A stretch of 64,000 bases of DNA from Bacteroidota bacterium (GCA_016183805.1 JACPDX010000027.1:62001-126000); one strand, 5' to 3'. Shown: positions 32,065 to 40,780, counted from the stretch's first letter. The notes: generated from the sequence alone by a model not told the origin. Numbers and translations are program-made.

Positions 32065-33003
32065 ATGATAGCAGAAAAAAAATACATCCTCGCAACAACC
32101 GTTCAAGAAGCCATTGAACAAGCAGTTGCCAACAAAGAAAACTTTAAATATTTAGCTGGTGGAACCGATGTAATGGTAAATAAATTTCAAGGAAACGAAA
32201 CATCAGGTTGTTTAATCGACATTACCAAAATAACTGAATTGAAAGGCATAGCTAAACAAGGTGACTTTTTACGAATTGGAGCATTAGAAATTTTGGAAGA
32301 ACTAAAATTCAATTCAATAATCAAAGATGAGTTTTCGATGTTAATTGAAGCTGCACTTTCAGTAGGCTCACCTTTAATTAGAAAAACTGCAACCATCGGT
32401 GGAAACGTATTGTGTGAAAACCGTTGTCTGTTCTACAACCAATCGGAATGGTGGAGAGAATCTATCGGTTATTGTTTAAAATGCGATGGCGATATTTGTA
32501 TTGCAACTGGTGGAAAAAATGCTTGTTTTTCGGAATTGGTTTCTGATACAGCTCCTGCTTTAATAGCTATGGACGCTGAAATTGAATACGTTGACGAAAA
32601 AGGAACGCACCGACAGAAATTGGAAAAAATCTATACTGGCGATGGTGTAAAGCCAAGAAATATTCCGAAAAATGCTATTGTTACTTCATTATTTCTTCCT
32701 TTAAACAGAGGTTTTAAAACAGCATTTTTTAAACTCAGAGAACGAGAAAGTTTAGAATTTACTTCATTAACTTCAGCAGTAACAGTAGATAAAAAATGTA
32801 AACTAAAAATTGCTCTTTCGGGCGTTGACCCAAAACCTGTTGTAATTGAAGGAAAAATAGAAGACGATAAAGACCTATTAATTAAAAAAGCTATAAAAGC
32901 ATCTCGTGCTGTGGATAACGACATGTATTCGAGAAAATATCGCAGAGAAATGATAAGTGTATATTTACAAAAAAGTTTTAGTATTCTAAATCCACCGAAG
33001 TAG
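32065..33003 (+). CDS. hcrB: 4-hydroxybenzoyl-CoA reductase beta subunit (FAD and extra 4Fe-4S)
   Basis: 312 aa (Thauera HcrB about 324). Seen: the FAD-binding YLAGGTDVMV and ATIGGNVLCENRC, then a ~40-residue loop with Cys in CLFYNQSEWWRESIGYC, KCDGDICIATGG and NACFS, then SDTAPALIAMDAEIEY. The Cys loop, absent from ordinary XDH flavoprotein subunits, is the hallmark of 4-hydroxybenzoyl-CoA reductase. There it binds an additional [4Fe-4S] cluster that lets electrons run backwards from ferredoxin through FAD to molybdenum. This is the strongest evidence that the neighbouring Mo subunit acts on 4-hydroxybenzoyl-CoA. A decayed copy of the 3' end lies 2.5 kb downstream. Confidence 0.92.
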   Translation: MIAEKKYILATTVQEAIEQAVANKENFKYLAGGTDVMVNKFQGNETSGCLIDITKITELKGIAKQGDFLRIGALEILEELKFNSIIKDEFSMLIEAALSVGSPLIRKTATIGGNVLCENRCLFYNQSEWWRESIGYCLKCDGDICIATGGKNACFSELVSDTAPALIAMDAEIEYVDEKGTHRQKLEKIYTGDGVKPRNIPKNAIVTSLFLPLNRGFKTAFFKLRERESLEFTSLTSAVTVDKKCKLKIALSGVDPKPVVIEGKIEDDKDLLIKKAIKASRAVDNDMYSRKYRREMISVYLQKSFSILNPPK

Positions 33004-33080
33004 GACTTGGTACAACCAAAAAAGAATACAACAAAACTTTTAATTACGTACATATTATTAACAATTATAACAATAACATA

Positions 33081-35447
33081 ATGAAAAAAAATATCTTTTT
33101 ACTAATTTGCACAGTTCTAGCAGTTTTAAACATAACTGCTCAAAATTTTAGTTGGGCAAAAAATATGGGAGGCACATCCAATGATGAAGGAAAATCCATC
33201 ACTACTGATGCTGCTGGAAATGTTTATACCACGGGATATTTTACTGGAACAGCAGATTTTGATCCGGGAGCAGGAGTATTTAATTTAACTTCGGCAGGTA
33301 GTCAAGATATTTTTGTTTCAAAACTCGATGCTGCGGGTAATTTTATGTGGGCAAAAAAAATGGGAGGAACTTCCATTGATATTGGATATTCCATCACTAC
33401 CGATACCTCTGGCAATGTTTATACCACGGGATATTTTCAAGGAACAGCAGATTTTAATCCGGGAGCAGGAGTATTTAATTTAACTTCGGCAGGAGGTGCT
33501 GATATTTTTGTTTCAAAACTCGATGCTGCAGGTAATTTTATGTGGGCAATAAAAATGGGAGGAACTTCAGAAGATGTTGGATTGCCCATCACTACCGATG
33601 CTGCGGGAAATGTTTATACCACAGGATATTTTCAAGGAACAGCAGATTTTGATCCAGGTGCAGGAGTATTTAATTTAACTTCGGCAGGGGGGAACGATAT
33701 TTTTGTTTCAAAACTTGATGCTGCCGGTAATTTTATGTGGGCAATAAAAATGGGAAGCACATCTAGTGATGTTGGATTGTCCATCACTACCGATGCTGCG
33801 GGAAATGTTTACACCACGGGATATTTTACTGGAACAGCAGATTTTGATCCGGGAGCAGGAATCTTTAGTTTAACTTCAGCTGGTGATGATATTTTTATTT
33901 CAAAACTCGATGCTGCGGGAAATTTTATGTGGGCAATAAAAATGGGAAGCACATCCAGTGATTATGGATATTCCATCACTACCGATGCCTCTAGCAATGT
34001 ATATACCACGGGATATTTTACTGGAACAGCAGATTTTGATCCGGGAGCAGGAGTATTTAATTTAACTTCGGCAGGTAGTCAAGATATTTTTGTTTCAAAA
34101 CTCGATGCTGCGGGAAATTTTATGTGGGCAATAAAAATGGGAAGCACATTAGCTGATCATGGACGATCCATCACTACCGATGCTGCGGGAAATGTTTATA
34201 CCACGGGATATTTTACTGGAACAGCAGATTTTAATCCGGGAGCAGGAGGATTTAATTTAACTTCGGCAGGAAGTGCTGATATTTTTATTTCAAAACTTGA
34301 TGCTGCGGGCAATTTTATGTGGGCAATAAAAATGGGAGGCGCATCCAATGATTATGGACAATTCATCACTACCGATGCTGCGGGAAATGTTTATACCACG
34401 GGATATTTTATGGGAACAGTAGATTTTGATCCAGGTGCAGGAGGATTTAATTTAGCTTCGGCAGGAGGTACTGATATTTTTGTGCTGAAATTAGGAGTAT
34501 CTTGTACGCCTACATCAAGCACCATTAACCCTGTCGCTTGTAATACATATACTTCACCAAGTGGTAATTATACATGGACAACAAGTGGCGCATATACCGA
34601 TACCATTCTAAATACCGGGGGTTGCGATAGTGTAATGACCATTAACTTAACCATAAACAATTCAGCAACAGGCACAGACACCCGAACTGAATGTAACACT
34701 TTAATGTGGATAGATGGCAACACCTATACCACCAACAACAACGTTGCTACATTCAACATCATTGGCGGAGCAGCCAATGGTTGCGATAGCTTGGTAAGTT
34801 TAGACTTAACCATTATTCCATCAGCAACTGGTACAGACACTAGAACAGAATGTAACACTTTAACGTGGATAGATGGAAACACCTACACCACCAGCAACAA
34901 CACCGTTACATTTAACATCGTTAACGGTGCAGCCAACGGTTGCGATAGCTTGGTAAGTTTAGATTTAACTATTAACACAGTAGATACTTCTGTTACTAAT
35001 ACTGATCCTATGCTAACTGCAAATGCTGTTGGAGCTAATTATAAATGGTTAGATTGCAACAACAGTTATGCAATAATCAGTGGAGAAATCGCACAAGTAT
35101 TTACAGCAACAAGTAATGGAAATTATGCAGTTGAAGTTACCCAAAATGGTTGTACCGATACTTCTGCTTGTTATCAGGTGGTAACGGTTGGAATAGCTGA
35201 CGCAAGTGCTTTTGCAAACATCAGTTTGTATCCAAATCCTACAACTGGATTAATTACCATTAATTTCGATAATAATAACATTATTGGCGTAAGAGTGGTT
35301 GATGTAATTGGTAAAGAAATTACTTATAAAAACACCAGTAATCAATCTCAAATCAACCTAGAAATTAAAGGAGAAAAAGGATTGTATTTTGTTGAAGTTA
35401 TTGATGTATCAAACAGCAAAATGATTTATAAAATTGTAAAAAATTAA
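33081..35447 (+). CDS. Secreted beta-propeller-type repeat protein with T9SS C-terminal sorting domain
   Basis: 788 aa. Seen: signal peptide MKKNIFLLICTVLAVLNITAQ. Seven near-identical 65-residue repeats follow (each WA..MGG.S...ITTDAAGNVYTTGYF.GTADFDPGAG), of the SBBP/beta-propeller type. Then come about two ~60-residue repeats with TRTECNTLxWIDGNTYTT and CDSLVSLDLTI. The C-terminal ~75 residues match the type IX secretion signal (ISLYPNPTTGLITI...GLYFVEV). Role: surface-exposed or released protein, function unknown. It has its own terminator and is unrelated to the aromatic genes upstream; an hcrB remnant lies just beyond it, suggesting it was inserted here. Confidence 0.9.
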   Translation: MKKNIFLLICTVLAVLNITAQNFSWAKNMGGTSNDEGKSITTDAAGNVYTTGYFTGTADFDPGAGVFNLTSAGSQDIFVSKLDAAGNFMWAKKMGGTSIDIGYSITTDTSGNVYTTGYFQGTADFNPGAGVFNLTSAGGADIFVSKLDAAGNFMWAIKMGGTSEDVGLPITTDAAGNVYTTGYFQGTADFDPGAGVFNLTSAGGNDIFVSKLDAAGNFMWAIKMGSTSSDVGLSITTDAAGNVYTTGYFTGTADFDPGAGIFSLTSAGDDIFISKLDAAGNFMWAIKMGSTSSDYGYSITTDASSNVYTTGYFTGTADFDPGAGVFNLTSAGSQDIFVSKLDAAGNFMWAIKMGSTLADHGRSITTDAAGNVYTTGYFTGTADFNPGAGGFNLTSAGSADIFISKLDAAGNFMWAIKMGGASNDYGQFITTDAAGNVYTTGYFMGTVDFDPGAGGFNLASAGGTDIFVLKLGVSCTPTSSTINPVACNTYTSPSGNYTWTTSGAYTDTILNTGGCDSVMTINLTINNSATGTDTRTECNTLMWIDGNTYTTNNNVATFNIIGGAANGCDSLVSLDLTIIPSATGTDTRTECNTLTWIDGNTYTTSNNTVTFNIVNGAANGCDSLVSLDLTINTVDTSVTNTDPMLTANAVGANYKWLDCNNSYAIISGEIAQVFTATSNGNYAVEVTQNGCTDTSACYQVVTVGIADASAFANISLYPNPTTGLITINFDNNNIIGVRVVDVIGKEITYKNTSNQSQINLEIKGEKGLYFVEVIDVSNSKMIYKIVKN
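33147..34500 (+). repeat. Seven 195-bp tandem coding repeats
   Basis: Units start at TGGGCAA/ATAAAAATGGGA about every 195 bp (65 codons). They are very similar at DNA level, including silent positions, implying recent duplication or gene conversion. Confidence 0.85.
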
Positions 35448-35466
35448 CTTTAAAAAGACAAAATTA

Positions 35467-35504
35467 AAAAAAAGCCGCCTCAAGTTTTAGGTGGCTTTTT
35501 TTGT
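35467..35504 (+). terminator. Rho-independent terminator after the T9SS protein gene
   Basis: AAAGCCGCCT (35471-35480) pairs with AGGTGGCTTT (35489-35498), with an 8-nt loop and a following T run. Confidence 0.9.
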
Positions 35505-35519
35505 TATCACAATTTCTAA

Positions 35520-35594
35520 CATTATTCTCGAAAATATAGAAGAGAAATGATAGCTGTTTATTTGGATAGAAGTTTTAATATGTTGAATAAATAA
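35520..35594 (+). pseudogene. Remnant of a second hcrB-like gene (C-terminal 23 codons)
   Basis: Reading from 35523 gives YSRKYRREMIAVYLDRSF plus NMLNK and a stop. The intact HcrB ends YSRKYRREMISVYLQKSF then SILNPPK. A stop codon lies two codons before the fragment and there is no start, so it cannot be expressed alone. The DNA has diverged from hcrB, so it derives from a paralogue or an old duplicate rather than a fresh copy. The rest of that gene is missing, apparently replaced by the T9SS gene and its terminator. Confidence 0.85.
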
Positions 35595-35606
35595 TAAAGG
35601 ACACTA

Positions 35607-35637
35607 TTGTCTTTTATTAATTATATTCCTAACTTTG
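35607..35637 (+). promoter_or_regulatory. Bacteroidota promoter for the hemerythrin gene
   Basis: TTG (35607-35609), 20-nt spacer, TAACTTTG (35630-35637), matching the -33/-7 TAnnTTTG consensus, 23 bp before the ATG. Confidence 0.75.
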
Positions 35638-35660
35638 TAGTGAATTAAAAACGCTAAACA

Positions 35661-36146
35661 ATGGAAAACAACCCAATAAAAGTAATGTACGGCGAACACG
35701 AAATTATCGTAAAAGCAGAAAAAATAATTGAAAATTTGGAAAACACTTGGGAAAATAACCCCGAGGAATATGCCGATAAAGTAAAAAAATTAGTTGAATT
35801 TTTTCGCGAATATGCCGATGGCTACCATCACCGAAAAGAAGAAGAAGTATTATTTCCTGCAATAAAAGACCACCCTGATTTTGTGTTGCAAGAAATTATT
35901 GATGAATTTATGGAACATCACGAAGGGTTTAGAGAATTTGCCTGTGAAATTATTGAATTTAACAATGAAGGCGATTATGCAAAAGCTCACAAAGTGCTAA
36001 AACAATACATCAACGATTTGCTCGACCACATTGCAGCCGAAAATGAAGAATTGTTTGTACTTGCCGACAACCTTTTTTCCGACAACGAAAAAGAGACCAT
36101 CTATTTTAAATTTATGGATATCGATATGGCTGCAATGTTGGTGTAA
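35661..36146 (+). CDS. Hemerythrin-domain (HHE) protein
   Basis: 161 aa, all-helical HHE cation-binding domain. Seen: candidate iron ligands in MYGEHEII, DGYHHRKEEEVLFP, MEHHEGFREF and LLDHIAAENEELF, the usual H...HxxxE...H...HxxxE pattern. Role: a di-iron protein probably sensing or binding O2 or NO, or repairing Fe-S centres (Ric-like proteins). In a genome with O2-sensitive reductases next door, O2/NO handling is plausible. It has its own promoter directly upstream, so it is not part of the hcr transcript. Confidence 0.85.
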   Translation: MENNPIKVMYGEHEIIVKAEKIIENLENTWENNPEEYADKVKKLVEFFREYADGYHHRKEEEVLFPAIKDHPDFVLQEIIDEFMEHHEGFREFACEIIEFNNEGDYAKAHKVLKQYINDLLDHIAAENEELFVLADNLFSDNEKETIYFKFMDIDMAAMLV

Positions 36147-36212
36147 TAGAAATGTCGCAAGATGTTCCGAAATTCAAAAAATAGAAGGTCAAAAACGATT
36201 GTTGGATTGGGA

Positions 36213-36242
36213 TTGAATTCCTAAATCATTTCATTAGCTTTG
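36213..36242 (+). promoter_or_regulatory. Bacteroidota promoter for the yjdM-like gene
   Basis: TTG (36213-36215), 19-nt spacer, TAGCTTTG (36235-36242), 19 bp before the ATG. Matches TTG-N19-TAnnTTTG. Confidence 0.75.
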
Positions 36243-36261
36243 TATTTTTAAATTTATAAAA

Positions 36262-36603
36262 ATGCAAGAAGAAATAACGCCTTGTCCGCAATGTAAATCC
36301 CCTTATGGATATCCAACCGATAACAATTTGTATGCTTGTCCGGAATGTGGTTTTGAGTGGAGTCCCGAAGAATTAGCAGCTGAATATGCGTTGGTAGTGA
36401 AAGATGCTAACGGCAACATTTTAAAAGATGGTGATGATGTATCCATAATTAAAGATTTACCGGTAAAAGGATTTCCGAAATCAATAAAAGTAGGGACAAA
36501 AGTAAAAAACATCCGATTGGTTGAAGGCGACCACAACATCGATTGCAAAGTTGATGGTTTTGGTGCTATGGCTCTAAAATCGGAGTTTGTAAAAAAAGTC
36601 TAG
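36262..36603 (+). CDS. yjdM: Zinc-ribbon protein YjdM/PhnA family
   Basis: 113 aa, full length. Seen: an N-terminal zinc ribbon CPQC...[14 protein letters not shown], then [25 protein letters not shown] and [27 protein letters not shown], a characteristic PhnA/YjdM sequence. Despite the old name (alkylphosphonate uptake), this family is not phosphonoacetate hydrolase and its function is unknown. It has its own promoter and is followed by yhcC after 15 bp, so the two may be co-transcribed. Confidence 0.92.
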   Translation: MQEEITPCPQCKSPYGYPTDNNLYACPECGFEWSPEELAAEYALVVKDANGNILKDGDDVSIIKDLPVKGFPKSIKVGTKVKNIRLVEGDHNIDCKVDGFGAMALKSEFVKKV

Positions 36604-36618
36604 GATTTTTAAACAACC

Positions 36619-37554
36619 GTGAAATCTATCATATCTTCCAAACCTTACAACGATTACTCTACGTTTATCAAAAATAAATTTGGCGAACGAGTACAAAAAA
36701 TTTCGTTAGATACCGGTTTTACTTGTCCAAATCGAGATGGAACAAAAGGAGTTGGAGGTTGTACCTATTGCAACAACAACACGTTTAATCCTTATTATTG
36801 CAAGCCGAGCAAAAGCATAACCCAACAATTGGACGAAGGAATTGGTTTCTTTTCTAAGAAATACCAAACTTGGCAATATTTAGCTTATTTTCAGGCTTAT
36901 ACCAATACGTATGCTGATATTGAATTGGTAAAAGAATTGTATTTAGAAGCCATCAATCATCCAAAAATTATTGGTTTGGTGATTGGCACTCGTCCCGATT
37001 GCATCAATGCCGAATTGATTGATTTTTTATCCGATTTGGCAACCAAACATTACATTGCTTTGGAGTTTGGTGTGGAAAGCACCATCAACCGAACACTTGA
37101 TTTTATTAACCGTTGCCATACGTTTGAAGAAACCATTGCTGCATACGAATTAGCCAAAAACAAAGGGCTGCACTTGGGAGCTCACCTCATTATTGGGTTA
37201 CCGGGAGAGAGTAGAGAAGAAATGCTCAACCATGCTGTTAAACTCTCCAAATTGCCCATCAACACCCTTAAAATACATCAATTGCAAGTGGTAAAACATA
37301 CCATGATGGCTCAACAACTCAAAACAGAACCAAGTTTGTTTAATCTTTTTGAGTTGGATGATTATATTGAATTTATTTGTGAATTTGTAGCCTTACTTCG
37401 ACCTGATATTATTATTGAACGATTTATAAGTGAATCGCCACCACACTTACTTATAGCCCCAAAATGGAATGGGTTGAAAAATTTCGAAATTGTTGCCAAA
37501 ATTGAAAAACGAATGGCAGAAAGAAATTTGTGGCAAGGGAAGAATTACCTGTAA
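36619..37554 (+). CDS. yhcC: Radical SAM protein YhcC (TIGR01212 family)
   Basis: 311 aa, GTG start. Seen: SLDTGFTCPNRDGTKGVGGCTYCNN, the family's unusual Cys spacing (C-x11-C-x2-C) for the [4Fe-4S]/SAM site. This is followed by YFQAYTNTYA, GTRPDCIN, EFGVES and HLIIGLPGESREEML. Role: conserved radical SAM enzyme of unknown substrate, related to Elp3-like proteins. It reads just after yjdM. Nothing links it to the aromatic genes. Confidence 0.92.
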   Translation: MKSIISSKPYNDYSTFIKNKFGERVQKISLDTGFTCPNRDGTKGVGGCTYCNNNTFNPYYCKPSKSITQQLDEGIGFFSKKYQTWQYLAYFQAYTNTYADIELVKELYLEAINHPKIIGLVIGTRPDCINAELIDFLSDLATKHYIALEFGVESTINRTLDFINRCHTFEETIAAYELAKNKGLHLGAHLIIGLPGESREEMLNHAVKLSKLPINTLKIHQLQVVKHTMMAQQLKTEPSLFNLFELDDYIEFICEFVALLRPDIIIERFISESPPHLLIAPKWNGLKNFEIVAKIEKRMAERNLWQGKNYL

Positions 37555-37635
37555 ATATACTCACTACAAATTAGCCAGTAGGTAAACTTAGCAGCTTATT
37601 ATCTCGAATTAAAACAGAGCAATTAACGATAGGAA

Positions 37636-38814
37636 CTAAGCAAACTCTGCTTCGGTTTCTTTCATGTATTGTGCGTATGTTTTTTTACGATCGGCTTCCC
37701 ATTGGTAACGTCCAAACATTTTTTCGGTAATGCCTTTACCAAAATATTTTTCGAACATACGGTGTAAAACAATGTCGTATTTACGGTGGAAATTTACCCA
37801 ACAACCATTACAGTTATGTTGATAATGCTTTTGAGTTTTTTTTGTTTCTTCGCTGTTGATGATTTCATCTAACGAGTTATTGAAAATATTTCCAATTTTT
37901 ACATCCAAGTTTTGGCAAAGTGGCACATCGCCGTTTGGTAAAATACAAAGTGAATCGATAATAGAGTTACAACTCATTTGTAAATCGCCTTTACGCCACT
38001 CGTCGTACAACACTAAAAAGTCGTAATTTTCTTTAAATTCCTTGATAATTGCTGGGATTTTTTCTTTAAAATTATCGTCTTTTAACTCTGTAGAAATTTC
38101 TCGGTGTGTTTCTACAATAACTTCATTATCGCCATCTACATAATTAGGAACATGTTTTTCGGCAGTTTTAGAAGCAATTCCTGTTTCGTGTGCTTTGTCT
38201 TCGGTATCAAAAAAGCTCATGTCGTTATAAACTCCAACTCGCATATCTACTCCTTCACGTTTACATACTTCGGCAACATGTCGCATGTCGTTAAAGTTGT
38301 TGTAAGGCGATAAAGTAAACATGGTAGAAATTGGTACCACCTCTTTTAAGGCTTGTATCACTTGTATTACTTTGTCGTAGCCATCTTTACCGCGCATGTG
38401 CAAATAAGCATCTTTATCTCCATCTAACGAAATGTACAAACGTTTTGGTGGAAATTTTTTTACCGCTTCAATTAAACTATCAGGTTTTAAACAGTTTGAA
38501 AGCAAATCGAAATTGGGATGATTTTTTGAAAACCATTCCATTATTTCCAGTGCTTCGGGGTGTAACATAAACTCGCCACCTTCCAAACCAATGGCAGTAT
38601 CTTTCGACACCGCTTTGCTTTTCATTATTTCTTTAATTTTTTCGAACGACAAGTATTTTACCGGACGTTTTGCCCAAATTAAACAATGTTTACAACGCGA
38701 ATCGCACAAATCGGTGGCGTATATCATTAATGTAGCCAACTTTCGTGGACCAATATTGGATTTGTTGTTTACAAATTTCTTTGCTCTGCTTACGTAATCT
38801 TTTACTCCGTACAT
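37636..38814 (-). CDS. Radical SAM protein with C-terminal SPASM-like Cys cluster
   Basis: 392 aa. Seen: the N-terminal MLIYATDLCDSRCKHCLIWAK contains CxxxCxxC, then GLEGGEFMLHPEALEI and YISLDGDKDAYLHMRG. A C-terminal region with CNSIIDSLCILPNGDVPLCQN and HNCNGCWVNFHRKYD resembles a SPASM/twitch auxiliary cluster domain. Role: probable peptide or small-molecule modification; no precursor peptide gene is visible nearby. A TAACTTTG -7 element in the correct orientation lies at 38836-38843. Convergent with yhcC. Confidence 0.88.
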   Translation of the reverse strand: MYGVKDYVSRAKKFVNNKSNIGPRKLATLMIYATDLCDSRCKHCLIWAKRPVKYLSFEKIKEIMKSKAVSKDTAIGLEGGEFMLHPEALEIMEWFSKNHPNFDLLSNCLKPDSLIEAVKKFPPKRLYISLDGDKDAYLHMRGKDGYDKVIQVIQALKEVVPISTMFTLSPYNNFNDMRHVAEVCKREGVDMRVGVYNDMSFFDTEDKAHETGIASKTAEKHVPNYVDGDNEVIVETHREISTELKDDNFKEKIPAIIKEFKENYDFLVLYDEWRKGDLQMSCNSIIDSLCILPNGDVPLCQNLDVKIGNIFNNSLDEIINSEETKKTQKHYQHNCNGCWVNFHRKYDIVLHRMFEKYFGKGITEKMFGRYQWEADRKKTYAQYMKETEAEFA

Positions 38815-38835
38815 ACTTTTATTAAAGATAAGTTA

Positions 38836-38843
38836 CAAAGTTA
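38836..38843 (-). promoter_or_regulatory. -7 promoter element of the SPASM radical SAM gene
   Basis: CAAAGTTA on the plus strand is TAACTTTG on the minus strand, 21 bp before the start. A TTTG lies ~16 nt further upstream, slightly short for a -33 box. Confidence 0.55.
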
Positions 38844-38917
38844 ATTAAAAAAGGTATAACAAACTTTTTCAAAAGTTAGATGATTTGTATCATATAGACG
38901 TGATGATGTTTTTTGGT

Positions 38918-38925
38918 TATATTTG
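38918..38925 (+). promoter_or_regulatory. -7 promoter element of the AIPR gene
   Basis: TATATTTG matches TAnnTTTG, 58 bp before the ATG. No well-spaced -33 box seen. Confidence 0.45.
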
Positions 38926-38983
38926 GGGATAAATAATCTGCAGATTGTTTTAGGAAAATTCAAGTTTTTGACAATTAAATACA

Positions 38984-40684
38984 ATGAGTGAGATTCACGT
39001 AAAGCATATAAAAGCTCATATCGAAAAAACCTTCAATAATTTGATTGACTTAAGTGATATTAAGGCTAAAGGTGATAATATTGACAATTTTTTCCTAACA
39101 CGAGCATTAGCGGCGTATTCTATACAACATCATACACAAATCTCAACGGTTATTGCTGCGGAATCAGTCGTGGATGGAAGTGGAGATAACGGAATAGATG
39201 CAGTTTATTATGATATTCATACTAAATGTTTATTTCTTGTACAATCTAAATGGATTCATAGTGGCAAAGGTGAACCAGATAATGGAGAAGTTAAAAAGTT
39301 CATAAGTGGAATAAAAGATTTATTGAATTTTAAATTTGATAGATTTAATGAAAAGGTTAGAAAGAAAGAAATAATAATACAAAATGCAGTATGTGACCCG
39401 AAAACTAAATATCAAATAATTTTAACTTATACTGGAATTAACAATTTAGCTGAGCCATCTAGGAGAGATTTTAATGATTTATTAGATGAACTTAATGACG
39501 CAAGCGAACTTGTTCATCTTTCTGTTTTTAATCAAACTAGAATACATTCATCCCTAATTAATACAACCGAAAATAGTCAGCCTATCGACCAAACTATTCA
39601 ATTAAAATATTATGGTAAAGTTACGGAACCTTATAATGGGTATTATGGACAAGTAAATGGTGTTGAGATTTATGGTTGGTGGGATAAATATCGTAAAAGG
39701 TTATTTGCAAAAAATATTAGAGGAGTTTTAGGAGACACGGATGTTAATAAAGATATTACAAAAACACTAGAGGAAAATCCCGAGCATTTTTGGTTTTATA
39801 ATAACGGAATAACTCTAGTTGCAGATTCTGTCGAGAAAAATATGGTTGGTGGTGCATCTACAGAATTTGGACAATTTTGTTGTGAAAATATCAGCATTGT
39901 AAATGGTGCACAAACTGTAAGTTCAATAGGGAGATTTGGAGAAGAAGACATATCTAAACTTGATAAAGTTTTTGTGCCAGTGCGAATCATTCAATTAAAA
40001 GGAGCTGACGAAAATTTTGGTCAAAAAATTACTAAAGCAAATAACACTCAAAATAGAGTTAAAAATAGAGACTTTGTAACATTTGACATCGAACAAACTA
40101 GAATAAGAGAAGAACTATCAATTGATGGCATTGACTATAGAATAAGTCGTGGAGAATATGAAAAAAACGATCAAATATCATTTGACTTAGTAGAAAGTAC
40201 GACGGCTCTCTCTTGTTCCTCAGATGATATTTCAATAGTGGTTCAATTAAAGAGAGAAATAGGTATATTATGGGATGATTTGGAAAATGTACCGTATAAA
40301 AAATTATTCAATCCTTCAGTTACTGGTCGTTATGTTTATAATTGCGTTCGCACTCAAAGAATATTAGAACAAGCAATAAAGAACAAGGAAAAGTCTGTAG
40401 TTTCTGGGAGAGATAAAAGTATAATAATTCACGGAAACAGAATTATCTCATTATTAGTATACAAAACAATAAACACACAAAAATATCGTATCGAAAAATT
40501 TGATTTTGACAAGCCAAGTTTAATGGGGTCTATGGAATCTAAAGTTGATATAATTTTCGACCTTTTAAAAAAGATTATTGATTCTGATTACGACAAAGCA
40601 ATAATTGTAACACTATTTAAAAACAAAACCAAATGTCAAGATATAGTGGAAAAAATAACTGTTGCTAACAATCGCTATAGTTAA
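38984..40684 (+). CDS. AIPR-family (abortive infection phage resistance) protein
   Basis: 566 aa. Seen: an N-terminal region with GDNGIDAVYYDIHTKCLFLVQSKW resembling a restriction-like D...QxK nuclease core, then EHFWFYNNGITLVADSV and ISIVNGAQTVSSIGRFG, the hallmark AIPR stretches. The remainder is helical. Known: AIPR proteins were found in phage abortive-infection loci and often sit in defence islands. Here it stands alone between a radical SAM gene and a histidine kinase gene, with no methylase, toxin or integrase adjacent. Its codon style is as AT-rich as, or more than, its neighbours. Role in phage defence is inference. Confidence 0.85.
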   Translation: MSEIHVKHIKAHIEKTFNNLIDLSDIKAKGDNIDNFFLTRALAAYSIQHHTQISTVIAAESVVDGSGDNGIDAVYYDIHTKCLFLVQSKWIHSGKGEPDNGEVKKFISGIKDLLNFKFDRFNEKVRKKEIIIQNAVCDPKTKYQIILTYTGINNLAEPSRRDFNDLLDELNDASELVHLSVFNQTRIHSSLINTTENSQPIDQTIQLKYYGKVTEPYNGYYGQVNGVEIYGWWDKYRKRLFAKNIRGVLGDTDVNKDITKTLEENPEHFWFYNNGITLVADSVEKNMVGGASTEFGQFCCENISIVNGAQTVSSIGRFGEEDISKLDKVFVPVRIIQLKGADENFGQKITKANNTQNRVKNRDFVTFDIEQTRIREELSIDGIDYRISRGEYEKNDQISFDLVESTTALSCSSDDISIVVQLKREIGILWDDLENVPYKKLFNPSVTGRYVYNCVRTQRILEQAIKNKEKSVVSGRDKSIIIHGNRIISLLVYKTINTQKYRIEKFDFDKPSLMGSMESKVDIIFDLLKKIIDSDYDKAIIVTLFKNKTKCQDIVEKITVANNRYS

Positions 40685-40750
40685 TTCGGGACTGGTGCTT
40701 AAGCTATCCCCAACTTGGGTGTATTTGTAATACATTCGAACAATAAATAA

Positions 40751-40780
40751 CAGATTCCGAGTCAAGCTCGGAATGACGGT
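40751..40780. repeat. Dispersed palindrome ATTCCGAG-TCAAG-CTCGGAAT with GACGG tail
   Basis: Perfect 8-bp stem (40754-40761/40767-40774). It sits between the convergent AIPR and kinase genes and may also serve as a terminator. I recall this motif as a dispersed intergenic repeat in many bacteria. Confidence 0.8.

Noticed and set aside
33147-34500. Regularly spaced repeats that could suggest a CRISPR array or non-coding satellite
   Set aside because: The 195-bp units are in frame within one long ORF with signal peptide and sorting domain; period and content do not fit CRISPR.
36031-36216. Short ORF after the hemerythrin gene start
   Set aside because: Frame shadow of the hemerythrin gene running past its stop; no recognisable protein.
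36262-36603. Phosphonate metabolism gene because of the PhnA name
   Set aside because: This zinc-ribbon family (YjdM) is not phosphonoacetate hydrolase and no phn genes are nearby.
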